Assembly: GCA_014529385.2 (NCBI GenBank)
Contig: CM043967.1
Location: 8,398,501 to 8,462,500 of the forward strand
DNA: 64,000 nucleotides
Direction of reading: 5' to 3'
From: Adiantum capillus-veneris
Lineage: Eukaryota; Streptophyta; Polypodiopsida; Polypodiales; Pteridaceae
The notes under the pieces were generated by a model, which was given only the letters and a program-made list of their open reading frames with translations, searched no databases and was not told the DNA's origin. The position numbers and the translations under genes were made by a program. The first letter of the stretch is position 1. Each line of letters begins with the position of its first letter. Positions 34,204 through 45,174 of this stretch are shown piece by piece.

Positions 34204-34798
34204 TTTCTTCTCTAGAATGCCATCCCAAGGTGCTCCTTGCACTGCGGTTAGTGCTTTGTTGCCCTAGGAGATCTACAAGGCATGGGGTATCATGTTGGGG
34301 CACAAATAAGAGTGGTGAAGGAAAGACTATGCATCAATTTTCAAGACCAAATGAGGCGGGATGGCTGCAATGGGAGAGGGAAAGGCGAGAAGAGTGCATG
34401 GGAGACTATATCGTAGAAGAGGTAGGGGATGCAGGAACGAGTACATGTATTTGAGAGAGGTTTAACCATAAAGCCATTGGAGACCAATGCGATGTTTGAT
34501 ATTTCTTATGCTATGCGGAACACCCCCACCATTACTAGGGCATGTTATTTTCTTTGATATCTTCAAAGAGTCTCCAGGTAAGAGTTCTTTTCATTCATAG
34601 AATATGAAAGACCCTCAGGTCTCAAGCTTAAAATGTGGTCACTTTCTGTTGGAATGCTCGCAAGTCTAATAGAGCAGCTTAGAAATTGGATGCTCGTAGC
34701 TTGCAGATTTTGTGCCCGCATCAATGAGTGTCAATGAAAGCCTAGAAGTTGAGGCCGAAGCGGCTATGGGAGGAGGGGGCAACCTGTAGGGCCGCATG

Positions 34799-34841
<43 letters not shown>
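34799..34841 (+). repeat. (CT)n microsatellite
   Basis: About 21 CT units, opposite in strand sense to the neighbouring GA runs. Confidence 0.95.
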
Positions 34842-34845
<4 letters not shown>

Positions 34846-35489
34846 CTGCGATGGTTTGTGAGGATGAAGATCCTACAGTGGGGAGGGTGATCATGCTCCC
34901 ACCGACACCCGAGTCCCGACAATGGCTGCCCTATGGCCCCTTGCTACCACCCTCAAGATATCGACCTTTCCTTTGACTGCTCACGGACTTGTTTACAACA
35001 ACTGAATATTTAGACATAGACATACGCTCGTGTTCAACTCCATGCTATGTGGCAAGCGCAACACAGCTACCATTAGGCCATCTTTTCTCTCATCAACTAG
35101 CATTTCAAAACGCTTCTCCATAAACCCCGGTACTGAGTGGCGTTGTGAGTCGCTCTTGTTCTCATGCATTCTATTTCTCACCAGCACCTTTGGAGTTGAG
35201 TTTGGAAACGCTACCCTCCTGCAGCCCTTCGTGAGAACGTTGAAGAAATCTTCTCCAAATACAGCTCATTTCATGCTTAAAGATATTTACAACACGCCAA
35301 CTTGTTTCCACTAGCGTCGCTTAGCTCAAGACATTGGTGATGGAACCTTGAGGAGATGTACTTCGCATGTTAAAGTTGAGCCCAAGGTATGTTTTCAAAC
35401 CATTCGTTTTAGCAAGAATATTGGGAGATTGCCTTTGAGTTTTAAAGAAAAAGTCCAAGGGAATGGAATTACTTGCAGCTGGGCAGGAT

Positions 35490-35493
<4 letters not shown>

Positions 35494-35529
<36 letters not shown>
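35494..35529 (+). repeat. (GA)n microsatellite
   Basis: About 18 GA units. Confidence 0.95.
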
Positions 35530-35534
<5 letters not shown>

Positions 35535-35600
35535 TTTTTATGGATGTGTCACCATTGCAACAGGGCCTGGCGACGCTGCTTTGTGGCCACTCTGGGGATG

Positions 35601-35603
<3 letters not shown>

Positions 35604-35653
<50 letters not shown>
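35604..35653 (+). repeat. (GA)n microsatellite
   Basis: About 24 GA units, 75 bp after the previous run. Confidence 0.95.
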
Positions 35654-35657
<4 letters not shown>

Positions 35658-36284
35658 ATGCACCAGGGTTTTAGGTGTTTTATCGAGCCATGCAAAATTT
35701 TGTGGAGTGTCTCATGAGGGGGCAGACGAGCCGCATGGGTGTATCGATTGCAGGCGAATCCAGAGAAGGAAATATGGGGGAGATGTGAAGTCCTTGATGG
35801 GCTTGCAGATGATGTGCTCTTTGTCGCGTGCTCCTCTGCATGGGGTCCGAGACTCGAGGCTCTCTGTCTCTCATGGTGATCTGCAGGGCGGGCTCCGCAT
35901 GTAGCACGCACTGCAAGAGTGGATGGTAAGTGAAGCATTGTTGCAGTGCACGATCGAGAGTGTGGTGTGGGAGAAGAGAGGACGAAGACCATGAAAATCA
36001 ACAACTAAGGAGACTGGAGAGTGCACGACACAAGTGGCAAAGAAAGCGAGATAGAGACAGAGGAGGGGGGTGCAGCTATGCACCGCAACGCGACAGAGGT
36101 GAGGACGGATGCACTGTGGGAACGAGCAAATCAAGGACTTTTGCTTTTGCAAATGGGATGTGAAAAGAATCTTACAATTTAATTAATTAATGAAAAAATA
36201 CAACATAGACATGCAGAATAAAATCACCCTTGACATTAAAATTTTAACGACACACTAACCTCTTTGCAAGAGTGTTTTGACATG

Positions 36285-36504
36285 AGATTACGAGGAGCCT
36301 CAAGCAATTCTTCCATAAGCGTACAATTTGCATGTGATTTTGCATGTGATGCCTACATGACACACCAAATCGTTTGCAGTAGCAACTCCAACTCCTTTTC
36401 TCAAGGCATTGGTGATGGGGCAATGTGCACCTTGAGGAAATTTCCTTCCAAAGTTAAAGTTGAGTCCAAATATACATGCATAAATATTAGGTCCTCTTGA
36501 TGCC
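36285..36504 (-). repeat. Right TIR, inner part
   Basis: Reverse complement matches 32820-33010 closely, including GCATGTGATTTTGCATG-type and AAGGAAATTTCC words. A poly-T run marking the LINE tail starts immediately after it. Confidence 0.85.
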
Positions 36505-36799
36505 TTTTTTTTTTCCTTGCAAAACTCACAATTGTGAGTGAATTATATTGAGCAGCCCAAAAAAATTACAAGGTCATGCTCTTGTTGAGCCATGACATCA
36601 TCCAGAGACTATAATTACATCAGGGCAGCCACCCCCACCGATACACATGGTCCAAAAAATTGTCCTTTTGAGATCTTTATGCCGTCCTAGGCATTCCATC
36701 TCCTGTCAACAATGCACAAGTAGTCCTAGACCAATCCTCCGAGTGATGCTTGCATCCGAGCGTCCATATTAGCACTTTGCTTTCTTGAGTAATTTCTAC

Positions 36800-37570
36800 G
36801 AAGCTTGCCACCTCAGAACCTCCTTCAAACACACGGCGGTTCCTTGTCTACCATACATTATGTAAAAAGAAATATCTGACGATTTGAGTGCTGACGAGGA
36901 GGGCAGGACTTCCTGAATTCTTGCCTCCAAGGAATAGGTCAGTCTTGAAGAACCTAATTTTCCATGTTCTTTGGACCCACTTGCATATTTTCCCTGCAAG
37001 GCCTTAAATAAATAATAGTTGGGCAGTCCATAAATAGGTGGGCCAGATCTTCTCTTGAAGCTTCACCCCCCTCGGTAGAGTACCCCAAATTACCTTCCAT
37101 AGAAAGACCTTCATGTGCTGCAGAACCTTTGGCTTCCATATGTACTCCAATACTTGCTCCCACCTTTCCTCCGGCCATTGCTTTTTCTATAGCTTGTTTA
37201 GGGGGCTAGACCAATTCTTCTTATGCATCATTGTCTGATAAATGCTTTTAGGATGGGGTTTCCCTAATAGACTACTTCCGGGCCATTTTTGGGCATTCCA
37301 ATCAAACACCGAATCACAAATTGGCATCGCTAAATTGTCAAGCTCCTTCATCACTTTGTGGACCAGCAAGACCTCCAAGCTATTGAGTGGTACTGGGTAG
37401 CTAGAAGGTCAATGGTTTTCCAACCCTTGTTGCCACTGTCCCAGAAGTGTCCAAGCCGCTTTAGACCCTTATTATTCAGTTTCATGGCTGTCTCAATCCA
37501 ATAGGGAGTTTGTGGCAGATCTACAACTTTGGACAGCCAGGGGGACCAATGCAAAAATGGAGTTCTTGAA
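36800..37570 (-). pseudogene. LINE ORF2 C-terminus (zf-RVT-like)
   Basis: After the RT the minus strand gives W.PKVLQHMKVFLWKVIWGTLPRGVKL and, across a stop, further broken frames with LFMDCP, the form of the zf-RVT domain that follows RT in plant L1 elements. Several frames are needed. The remaining 300 bases to the poly-A show no clear domain. Confidence 0.65.
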
Positions 37571-39300
37571 CTATCTGACTTCTTCCCCCCACTTTAAGAC
37601 TGCTGCTGTTCTCTTGCATTTTCTTACCAATTCTCCTGAGCTGCCTCCCAGTCTTAAGGTAGACCACTCCGGGACTAACAGTTTGTCATGAACCTCCACC
37701 TCTCTCCACTTTTCACCATCCGAGCCCAGTTTAGATGTTTCTATCATATCTCTAACCATGACAGCCCAAAATTGATCCTGTTTAGCCAAGGAGACAAAAA
37801 ACTTGGCGCAACAAGCTTCTGCATGGGCCACAAGGTTGAGAATTTCAAAGCCTCCTTGATTCACCGATCGAGCAACTAATTCCCACCGGGCCCACTGCCA
37901 TGGCTTGGAGGATTGCGTGTTGTTTTTCCATAAAAACCTTTTTACTAGTTTTAAGAACTCTTTCCATTGACACTTAGCCATCTTAAGAAGCAGGCAAGTG
38001 AAGGCAATGTAAGGAATCATAAAGGCATTTATCACTTTTATCCGACTTGGGAAAGGGAGAAGCGCATACTCCCACCTACTCATTTTTGTTTTTATTTTCT
38101 CAAGCACCCACTCAAATATTTGCTTGTGAGTCACGTCCACCCCCAAGGGGGCTCCCACATGCCTGAATAAATTCCCTTTTGTGACAATCTCCCCCGACCA
38201 GACAGAAGGGTCAAATGAGTCGTTTTTCGATAGGAAGATCAGCCTTGACTTCTCTATATTACACTGGGAACCCGAAGCTTTTGAGAATATTTTCACAATC
38301 TCTAGAGCTTTTCTGATGACTTGGGGGCATGCCTTCAAGAAGAGGAGAGAATCGTCTGCAAAAATTTTTGCTAGGAGTTGGCTATTTCCTGGAAAAGCGA
38401 GGCCTTGCAACTCCCCTCGTTTCGCACTAGCTTCAAGTGTCGTGATTAAAGGGTGTGATCCTATGGCGAAAAGTAGGGGGGCCAGAGGGCATCCCTGCTT
38501 GATAGACCTTTTGACCTCAAATGAGCCCACAATTCTATCGTTGAACTGAGGAGCTCTGACTAGCTTCTAGCCCCCAGTACGCGTACCAACCGACATAGGA
38601 GAGGCTCAAAGCCCAGAGCTTCCATGACGGCTTCTATATATGTCCATGTTATTCTCTCATAAGCCTTGTCTAGGTCCAACTGCATCAGAATGTACTCCTG
38701 CTTTGTGATAGTTGCGTATTCAATTCCCACCATTGCTACCAAGATGTTATCGTAAATGGACCTTCCTTGTATGAACCCATGTTGATGGGGAGAGATGATC
38801 TTGGTTAGTAAGGGGGCTAGTCTGAGAGCTACTACTTTATCTATAATTTTGTAGGCCACCGACATCATTGTTATAGGGCGCCAATGCTTCAGTTGTGAAT
38901 AGCAAATCTGTTTTGGGATGGGTTTGATAAGCCCTTTACCCTCACCTCCAACGACCCTTCGACCATGGCTTTATTGGCCAATCTTGTGATTGGGGCCTTG
39001 AGATCATCCCAAAATTCTCTATAGAATTCCACCGTCATCCCATCCCAACCAGGGGACTTTTCCTTGCCAAGGGCTTGCAATGCTAGTGAGCATTCGTCTT
39101 CGGAGAATGCCCGTTCCAAGCAATAGCTTTTGAGTGGGGAATTTCCTTCTTGACACTCTGCAGTAGTATCCCTTTAGCATCTTCCACGTCTTGGGACTGG
39201 ATCTCTGGCCCTCCAATGATTTGACTAAGATAGCTCAACATCAGACCAGTCATCTCATCCTGGTTATGAACTACTGTCCCTTTCTCATCATAGACCGAGC
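37571..39300 (-). pseudogene. LINE reverse transcriptase
   Basis: Reading leftwards: KEKSPGWDGMTVEFYREFWDD, then MMSVAYKIIDKVVALRLAPLL with PHQHGFIQGRSIYDNIL and LMQLDLDKAYERITW, then RSIKQGCPLAPLLFAI and the catalytic FADDSLLF at about 38350. This order is characteristic of plant L1 RT. Three frames are needed, with breaks near 38890 and 38560, so it is inactive, but the 319-codon frame 37571-38530 is clean. Confidence 0.92.
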
Positions 39301-39335
39301 GGACGTGGCCCCGGCTCTTCTTGATTTTTAAAGCC

Positions 39336-39510
39336 TTAATGTTTTAATGACATGCTATATATGTCCTTTTCATACCTTAAATTTTTGATGCCATGCTAGC
39401 ATATTTGCAAGTCTGTGTTTGGAAATGCTAGAGCTAAGGTATTGGTGAGAAGGAGCCTCAAGAAATAATTCTTCAAGGTGTTAAACTTGAGCCTACACAT
39501 GTAGACCCAT
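39336..39510 (-). repeat. Right TIR, outer part
   Basis: Reverse complement continues the TIR from CATTAAGGC through GCTAGCAT and ATTTGCAAG to ATGGGTCTACATGTGT. It matches the left arm on both sides of element 1, so it shows the pre-insertion state of that site. Confidence 0.82.
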
Positions 39511-39800
39511 TGTTAACGGGTCATTGGCAGACGTCTATAGCATAGCTATCTTCCATTAACATAATGTCAATAATCAGGGAAGTGACTCGGATGAGGCACA
39601 GAGACTCTTTGAAGTTGTCAATCTCAAGAAGTGAACCTAACACAACAACTCAATAAGCAAACCACCATACAATGATAAAAAAATATATACCTATGTCATT
39701 TCTCACCGCTTTAGGTCATCATGCCATTTTAGCACTTGAGCGGATTCAAAATGCAATGAAACTTTAGGAGGAGGTGTAAGACACTTAGGGGCACTATCCT

Positions 39801-39859
39801 ACCGTGCTTAGTGTGTGTGTCTTTTGGACTTCTTTCTTCACTTCATTAGACTTAATATA
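39801..39859 (+). repeat. 59-bp perfect inverted repeat, left copy
   Basis: Its reverse complement is identical at all 59 positions to 41351-41409; it begins ACCGTGCTTAGTGTGTG. Outside these limits similarity stops abruptly. Confidence 0.95.
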
Positions 39860-40274
39860 CAGTGCTTAAATCACTGTTTTTAGTCGTTTTAATCATAGGA
39901 GAGTGTTCCTAGATCATAGGGGGGCCTTTATGGACTTATCTGGTTGCAAGTTGGAATAGTTGATTACAAGTTTGAGCAGATTTGTATCTTGATCGTACGT
40001 ACAACAGAGCTCTTTCTTCTTCAAAAGATAAGCCTACTTTGATATCTAGGTTATTGATCTTTATAGCTAGGGATTTTTAAATGGCTAGTGGCCGACTCAC
40101 ATGGACTTTTACAATTGTCATGACAAAATTACATCTCAGGGAATTGATCTAGTACTCTGGAATCAAGATTTACACAAAGTATCACTATACTAACTCAGAA
40201 AAATAATAGACTACAAATGTGGTTTCCAGGACAACATGTCCGGCCAAGTGGACGTCCGCCGTTCGGTCAATCTA

Positions 40275-40295
40275 CTAACATTACCCCCTTCCTAG
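40275..40295 (-). promoter_or_regulatory. Relic PPT and LTR start
   Basis: The minus strand reads CTAGGAAGGGGGTAA then TGTTAGTAG, preceded by GACGACACGAG. Element 1's 3' end reads GACGACATGAACTAGGAGGGGGGGAG then TGTTAGCAG in pieces of the same order. It is likely the 3' LTR boundary of a distant relative running to the left. Confidence 0.5.
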
Positions 40296-41350
40296 CTCGT
40301 GTCGTCCTTTGACATGACCACATGCAGTCTTGTCATAGGGTTGTCTTCAGCTTTGTTTTCAAGGTGGATCTTTAGCTTGAAAAATTCTTTGTTTTTTATG
40401 ACTCTCTCCCCTTCCTTAAGTGGTTCACATCTGCCAAATTACTGATACGTGTTTTGAGCTTTGATTGTCGAGGCATCTTTTTGGGTATCAAAGTCAATCT
40501 CCAGTCAATTTACTCAAGAAAGAGAGGTGAAGCAGCATATCATCCAATCAAGCTACTCAAAGCACGAGGATTTTATGAATGTAACACACAAATATGGCTA
40601 CCAAAAATTGTAGCTCAACCTAGAACAATAAAGATCAATCAGGAAGCATAAGGCTCCACCCAAAGGCACACAATCAACAAGAAGTGCCAATGGCCAGTCA
40701 CCACTGAGAGTGCTAAGACCTCTAGATGGATACCTCATCTTCAACTACAAAATCAAGGCTTCTACAATGGAAATCATCAAATCTAGATACCGAAGCCTAG
40801 TGTCCATCAAGTTATCAAGCAAAAGAAGAAAATGCAAAAGTAGTCACACACGGACCGAAGACAAGGTGGGTTCCAAAATCGCTCGTGGAAAATCAATCAC
40901 AAAGAACCCACACATCTTGACAACCGCTTCTCATAAAAAATAAATCAAAGAATCCATCAACTCCTACAACAACCAAAGAACTTGTTTCACAACGTAGTGT
41001 GAACATATGACAAGCAAGTCAAGTGGAACCAATATATGCCAACTTACTCGACAAAATGGTACATACAAAGACCAACACAATGGAAGAGGCCTAAATTTCC
41101 AGGATAAGATTATGGAATTGATTTTCTGGCATTGAACGCGTAAGTCAAAGTCGCTATTAAACATACATGGCATAAAAGACAAAGTCGGACAGCCAAGCCA
41201 CCAAATGGGCGAGGCGTTAGTCCCAAAGAGTCAAATAATATTCTTTGTGGTCTAAGGGTCTTAGCTATTCTAGGTCCTGCTCAAGTTGGAAGAGTTGAGC
41301 ATAATTATTTTGTTTCGCTCATGTTGATACAGGTGAGCATAAGGTTTATG

Positions 41351-41409
41351 TATATTAAGTCTAATGAAGTGAAGAAAGAAGTCCAAAAGACACACACACT
41401 AAGCACGGT
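41351..41409 (-). repeat. 59-bp perfect inverted repeat, right copy
   Basis: It begins TATATTAAGTCTAATGAAG and ends AAGCACGGT; partner of 39801-39859, with a loop of 1,491 bp. Confidence 0.95.
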
Positions 41410-42043
41410 GAGGTTTGAGTGGAGAAGCTTCTACAACGAAAACCCTTCTTAGAAACATAGAAGCTATTGTGACGTCCTTTGATGTCTCATGTGCTACATT
41501 TGTTCCTTGAAATACCCATCAAATCCCTCTTTCGCACCGCATGCTTTTTTTTAACAAATTTCTCATATGCATATAGAGTGTCCCATGATTGACACTTACA
41601 TTAGGCACTCTTCCTTTGTTTCTCCCAAGTACTCACCTTGCATGGCAGGTACTTCAAGTCCAAATGCTCAACTCTAATAAGAGCGTATACCAAAAGCACG
41701 TTTTTTTCCACTGGGTTTTTTTCCCTTAGTCATCCAGGTTTTAGACCCTAATTTAGAATCACATCATCTTCTTGTATATATTCCTTCTACATTAGCAATA
41801 ATAACAAAATGGCTACCAGATCAATCGACAATGACTTGAAGCAAGAACTACAGATCTCAACATGCTTAGCAAGAGCATCTCTTATCTTCAAGTGCAACAA
41901 CAAAGCTCGATAAAACAATGGGACAACAATAAAGCTTCATCAAATACGGTAAAAATAAAGAATGGCATACAAAGCCAACGGACAAGCAATGACAACTTCA
42001 ACAAGCGAGCTATCCACAACAACCATATGTAGCACACAATGCT

Positions 42044-42225
42044 CAACATTGGCAACCTATTGCAGACAACTCACATTGTAGTGGAACTTGAGAGAAAATC
42101 CATCATAAACTCAACAACCCACTAAGCTCAATTCCAACATTGGCAACCTATTGTAGACAACTCACATTGCATTGGAACTTGAAAGCAAATCCATCATAAA
42201 GTCAACATCCCACTAAGTTCAATTC
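42044..42225 (+). repeat. 91-bp tandem duplication
   Basis: Two units, 42044-42134 and 42135-42225, share CAACATTGGCAACCTATTG, ACAACTCACATTG and TGGAACTTGA with few differences. Confidence 0.85.
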
Positions 42226-42436
42226 CAACAAAGGCAAGCAACATCAAAATCCATCTTCATAGTAGCCAAGACTGACAACAATGAGATGGAAAGTTGATAG
42301 CTTGGCTTACTCTTTGTAGAACTTCTTGCTTGAGGTGAGTAGGTCAAGGCTGTTACTTTAGGCTTTTTGGCCCAAACATTAGTGTTTCCTTAGAAGTAGC
42401 CCTGAGTAGTGACTCACTCATTTGATGCTACCCACT

Positions 42437-43364
42437 TGTTAGAAGCTGGACACACCCTACGAAAAATGACTGCTCGGCGGATTATTTTTTGTAATTATTC
42501 ATTTATTGAGGAAACTCGATATTTCACCTTTGTAAATAGTGGGGCTTACAAACGTTTCCAAATTGTATCCCAATTTTGACATTTAGATTGAGTAGATGGT
42601 TAAATTGAAACATAAGGGTTTGAGATTGTAAGGTATTTATACCACTTTTTGACCTTAATGAAGAAAAACCTTTGTCCTTTTAAAAAAGTTTGAAGTCTGT
42701 GAGTGAGTGTACTATGTACGAGAGAGAGTGAGAGCTTCATCTTGACGCTACGCACACAACGGTGGTCGAAATCGAGTGTAGAGAAGTGCAGCGTGTTGCC
42801 CCCGACAAGAGCTACGCGCCAATACCTACATTGCGCCTGTACGGTCCGGTTTTGCGAGCTCTATCTACGAGCTTCATCTAGTGATTCGGTGAGCATACGT
42901 TGTCTATTTTTGCATTGCAGCATATCCACACTTTCTCATTGATTAGAGCTACACATTAGACACTTTAGTTTTCGGAAACGATGATCTACAAATTTCAACC
43001 AAACATCCTACATGATTTTGCACCGGGTGTTTTGGGTTGGGATTTTGGTTCATAGATCTTAGGGAGAGCGACCTATTGGTGTTAATAGGGTCTCCTTCAA
43101 GTTCTGTGGCGTTTCGAGATCGTTTAATGGGTATTCATCTCTAGAAAGCGTTGTAGGAAGTTTCCTCTTATGCACTCCTGAAGGCTGTGGCTTAGACATT
43201 GGGTAGAGACCTCTGTAGGAATTAGTTAGGAGTCGGTCGAGTGTAGATTGACACCCTATGTTTGCTTCCATGCACCTGTGGGTCGAGCTTCGTCCTTAGC
43301 TGACAAATCTTGTTAGGTGAGTTCTCGTTGTGCTGACGTCCCCGTCGTGGCATATCCGCCAACA
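42437..43364 (+). repeat. Element 2 5' LTR
   Basis: It starts TGTTAGAAGCTGG and ends ATATCCGCCAACA, 928 bp. It is collinear with both LTRs of element 1 but more diverged from them than they are from each other by eye. Confidence 0.92.
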
Positions 43365-43383
43365 TTGGCGCGTTGCCGGGGAC
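43365..43383 (+). promoter_or_regulatory. Primer-binding site, tRNA-Asp
   Basis: TTGGCGCGTTGCCGGGGAC follows the LTR directly. Compared with the complement of tRNA-Asp one C is missing after TTGGCGC. Confidence 0.82.
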
Positions 43384-43903
43384 GAAAACCCTAGTTAGGT
43401 GACCGAAACTAGTCCTTGAGGATAGGGATTCTTTGGCGTGCCAAGAGTCTTGTTTTACATTTAGATAGGATCAGAGAGTGGAGGACTCTCTAGGTCTTAG
43501 AGGGAGTCTAGGGAGCGTGTGTCTGGCCTAGATCCTTCGACTTAGGTAGAGTTAGGTAGACTGAGATAGTTTTAGGTATTAGTTTAGTTGATGAGTAGGA
43601 GTTGGAGGGGTAGAAGTGGTGAGAAGAGAGCTTGAGAGTCTGGAGAGGCTAGGAAGCAACCAAAACACCATTATCACCATTTCACATGATGAGTAGGAGT
43701 AGAGTAAGTAGGACATTATGATTCAGGATCTAGAGCACTTCATGCATGTATACTTGCTTGTTAGGTTCATCACAAGGTTGTAAAAGACGCAAAAGTGTGT
43801 TTGAAAGCTGAAGTGAAGTCCAAAAGTTGTTGTGAGTGTTTCTGATAGAGCTGCAGAGCATCATGAGCATTTCTGTTAGAAAAAAAAAAAAAATTAAGCC
43901 AGG

Positions 43904-44771
43904 AGACATCCTACGCATAGGATGTCTACAGGCTAATCTGGTGGAAATTTTGGAATTTTGAGTTGACCAGAGTGTTCAAAAGGTAAAGTTTACCCTATTT
44001 TCACCTGGAAAGTGGAAATTTGACCATATCTTGATAGGATAAGGGCAGATAGACAGAAATTGCCATACATTCTATCCAAATTGTGCCAAGGCATTATTTC
44101 AAGACCAAAACCATAGGATGGTTGCATGAGCATGATCTGCATGATAAATTGAGTGACTGAGAGAGATTTTCATCTCAATTGGGTGAGAAAATTGGGTTCT
44201 AAGCATACTTTAGCACGTTCGACTGAAAAAAGTCTAGAACAGCTAAAATTGGGGACTTTTGAAATCCAAACCAAAATCTAAGCATACCACTGGGTTGCTG
44301 ACATCAAGGGGAAGCTGTGGATCAAGTCTGGGGTCAAACAGGCCAAAAAGACATCCTACGCGTAGGATGTCATCTGTGTGATTTTTCACTCCAAACTTAG
44401 TTTTGAGCATACCAAAGTGATTAGCACCTTAAGAAGAGTCTGTGCTTTGTATTTGAAGCCATTTTGAGCAAAAACACATGCTACGCGTAAAATGTCTAAA
44501 GCAAGAAATTCAAGCCAGAAACTAACTGTAGGCCTAGCAGGGTGTTGTATAGCTTGAGGCAAGCCTCCTAGTCAATTTTGGTCCAAATTGGAGTTGATTT
44601 GACTGGTCATACCAACATCAGACTGTCGGAACAGATTTCTAATCCATTAACCAGCTTATAGGTGTCGAAATCAAAAAGTAAAAACAGATGTGGACTCATC
44701 ACATCAAGGGGAATCCATAGTGCAAAAATCCAGGCAAAGAGAGCAGGAGACATCCTACGCGTAGGATGTCT
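43904..44771 (+). promoter_or_regulatory. Leader palindrome block 1 of element 2 (four sites)
   Basis: Sites at 43904-43927, 44349-44372, 44474-44497 and 44748-44771; the last is perfect. Their offsets from the LTR start (1467, 1912, 2037, 2311) match element 1 (1476, 1920, 2045, 2319) within nine bases, so all four are ancestral to both copies. The gag ATG follows at 45175. Confidence 0.87.
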
Positions 44772-45174
44772 ACTGGAGCTTAGTGAAGAGAAAATTTGAC
44801 TGAGGTTATACAGTGATGTTCCATTTGACTTAAGGGTTTCAGAACTTCTTTTAGAAGTGAATTTGGACCTTGTTTGACCTTTTGATGGAGCAAAGACAGA
44901 ATTAAGACTTTTTCAGGTCCAACATCCGAGGGAAGTACAGTTTCAGATTAGCAGACCTAATCCAGAACATCAGAAGTGTATAAAACACAGTAGTGGTTGG
45001 GGTCAACTCTCCAGTTATACCAATCATTACTAAAATCACCTCTAGCGGTTAGATGCTTTGATTCGATTGCCGAAATTAAACGCTTGTGTACAGGTATATT
45101 CAGCGGGCAAATCAAGAAGTTGTGCAGAAACTGGTCCTTTGTCAGGTGAGTGGTTGGATTTGTGATAAATTGCA

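Larger units (their letters stand above)
33011..36284. other. Interior of the long-TIR element, no recognised gene
   Basis: I recognise no transposase or captured gene. The region has four GA/CT microsatellites and a poly-T/G stretch near 33825. A subterminal motif, GTTAAAGTTGAG(C/T)CC, occurs near 35371 and again in the right TIR near 36455, with the surrounding CATTGGTGATGG word, so TIR-related sequence is partly duplicated inside. Open frames rich in Arg-Glu or Leu-Ser are repeat artefacts. Confidence 0.5.
36505..39318 (-). mobile_element. 5'-truncated L1-type LINE
   Basis: The minus strand carries a non-LTR RT and a following zf-RVT-like region, and ends in a run of ten A (T on plus) at 36505-36514. 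The insertion splits the right arm of the long-TIR element, which fixes both ends. Candidate target duplications are the TCTTGAT words at 36495-36501 and 39319-39325, in a slightly altered context. The endonuclease and ORF1 are missing, as in usual 5' truncation. Confidence 0.85.
14125..39510. mobile_element. Long-TIR element split by nested insertions
   Basis: Two arms of about 345 bp are inverted copies. The left arm is 14125-14216 plus 32765-33010; the right arm is 39510-39336 plus 36504-36285 on the other strand. The left arm is interrupted by element 1 and the right arm by a LINE. Removing both insertions leaves an element of about 4.0 kb. Long arms without a visible transposase suggest a non-autonomous Mutator-like or fold-back element. 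The 9-bp flanks do not match, so no target duplication is claimed. Confidence 0.8.
39511..42436. other. Unassigned region with LTR-element relics
   Basis: No host gene is supported. On the minus strand, 40295-40275 looks like a PPT followed by an LTR start. The plus-strand frames 40454-40943 (QIWLPKIVAQPR, SRWIPHLQ) recall the Trp motifs of the post-integrase ORF tail in elements 1 and 2, but the similarity is too weak to assign. A perfect inverted repeat and a 91-bp tandem duplication are listed separately. Confidence 0.45.

Noticed and set aside
34155-35717. Arg-Glu-rich and Leu-Ser-rich open frames
   Set aside because: They are translations of GA/CT microsatellites in several frames and both strands, with no other protein features.
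33011-36284. A captured host gene (Pack-MULE type) in the TIR element
   Set aside because: No frame of convincing length or recognisable domain and no exon-like pattern; left as unassigned.
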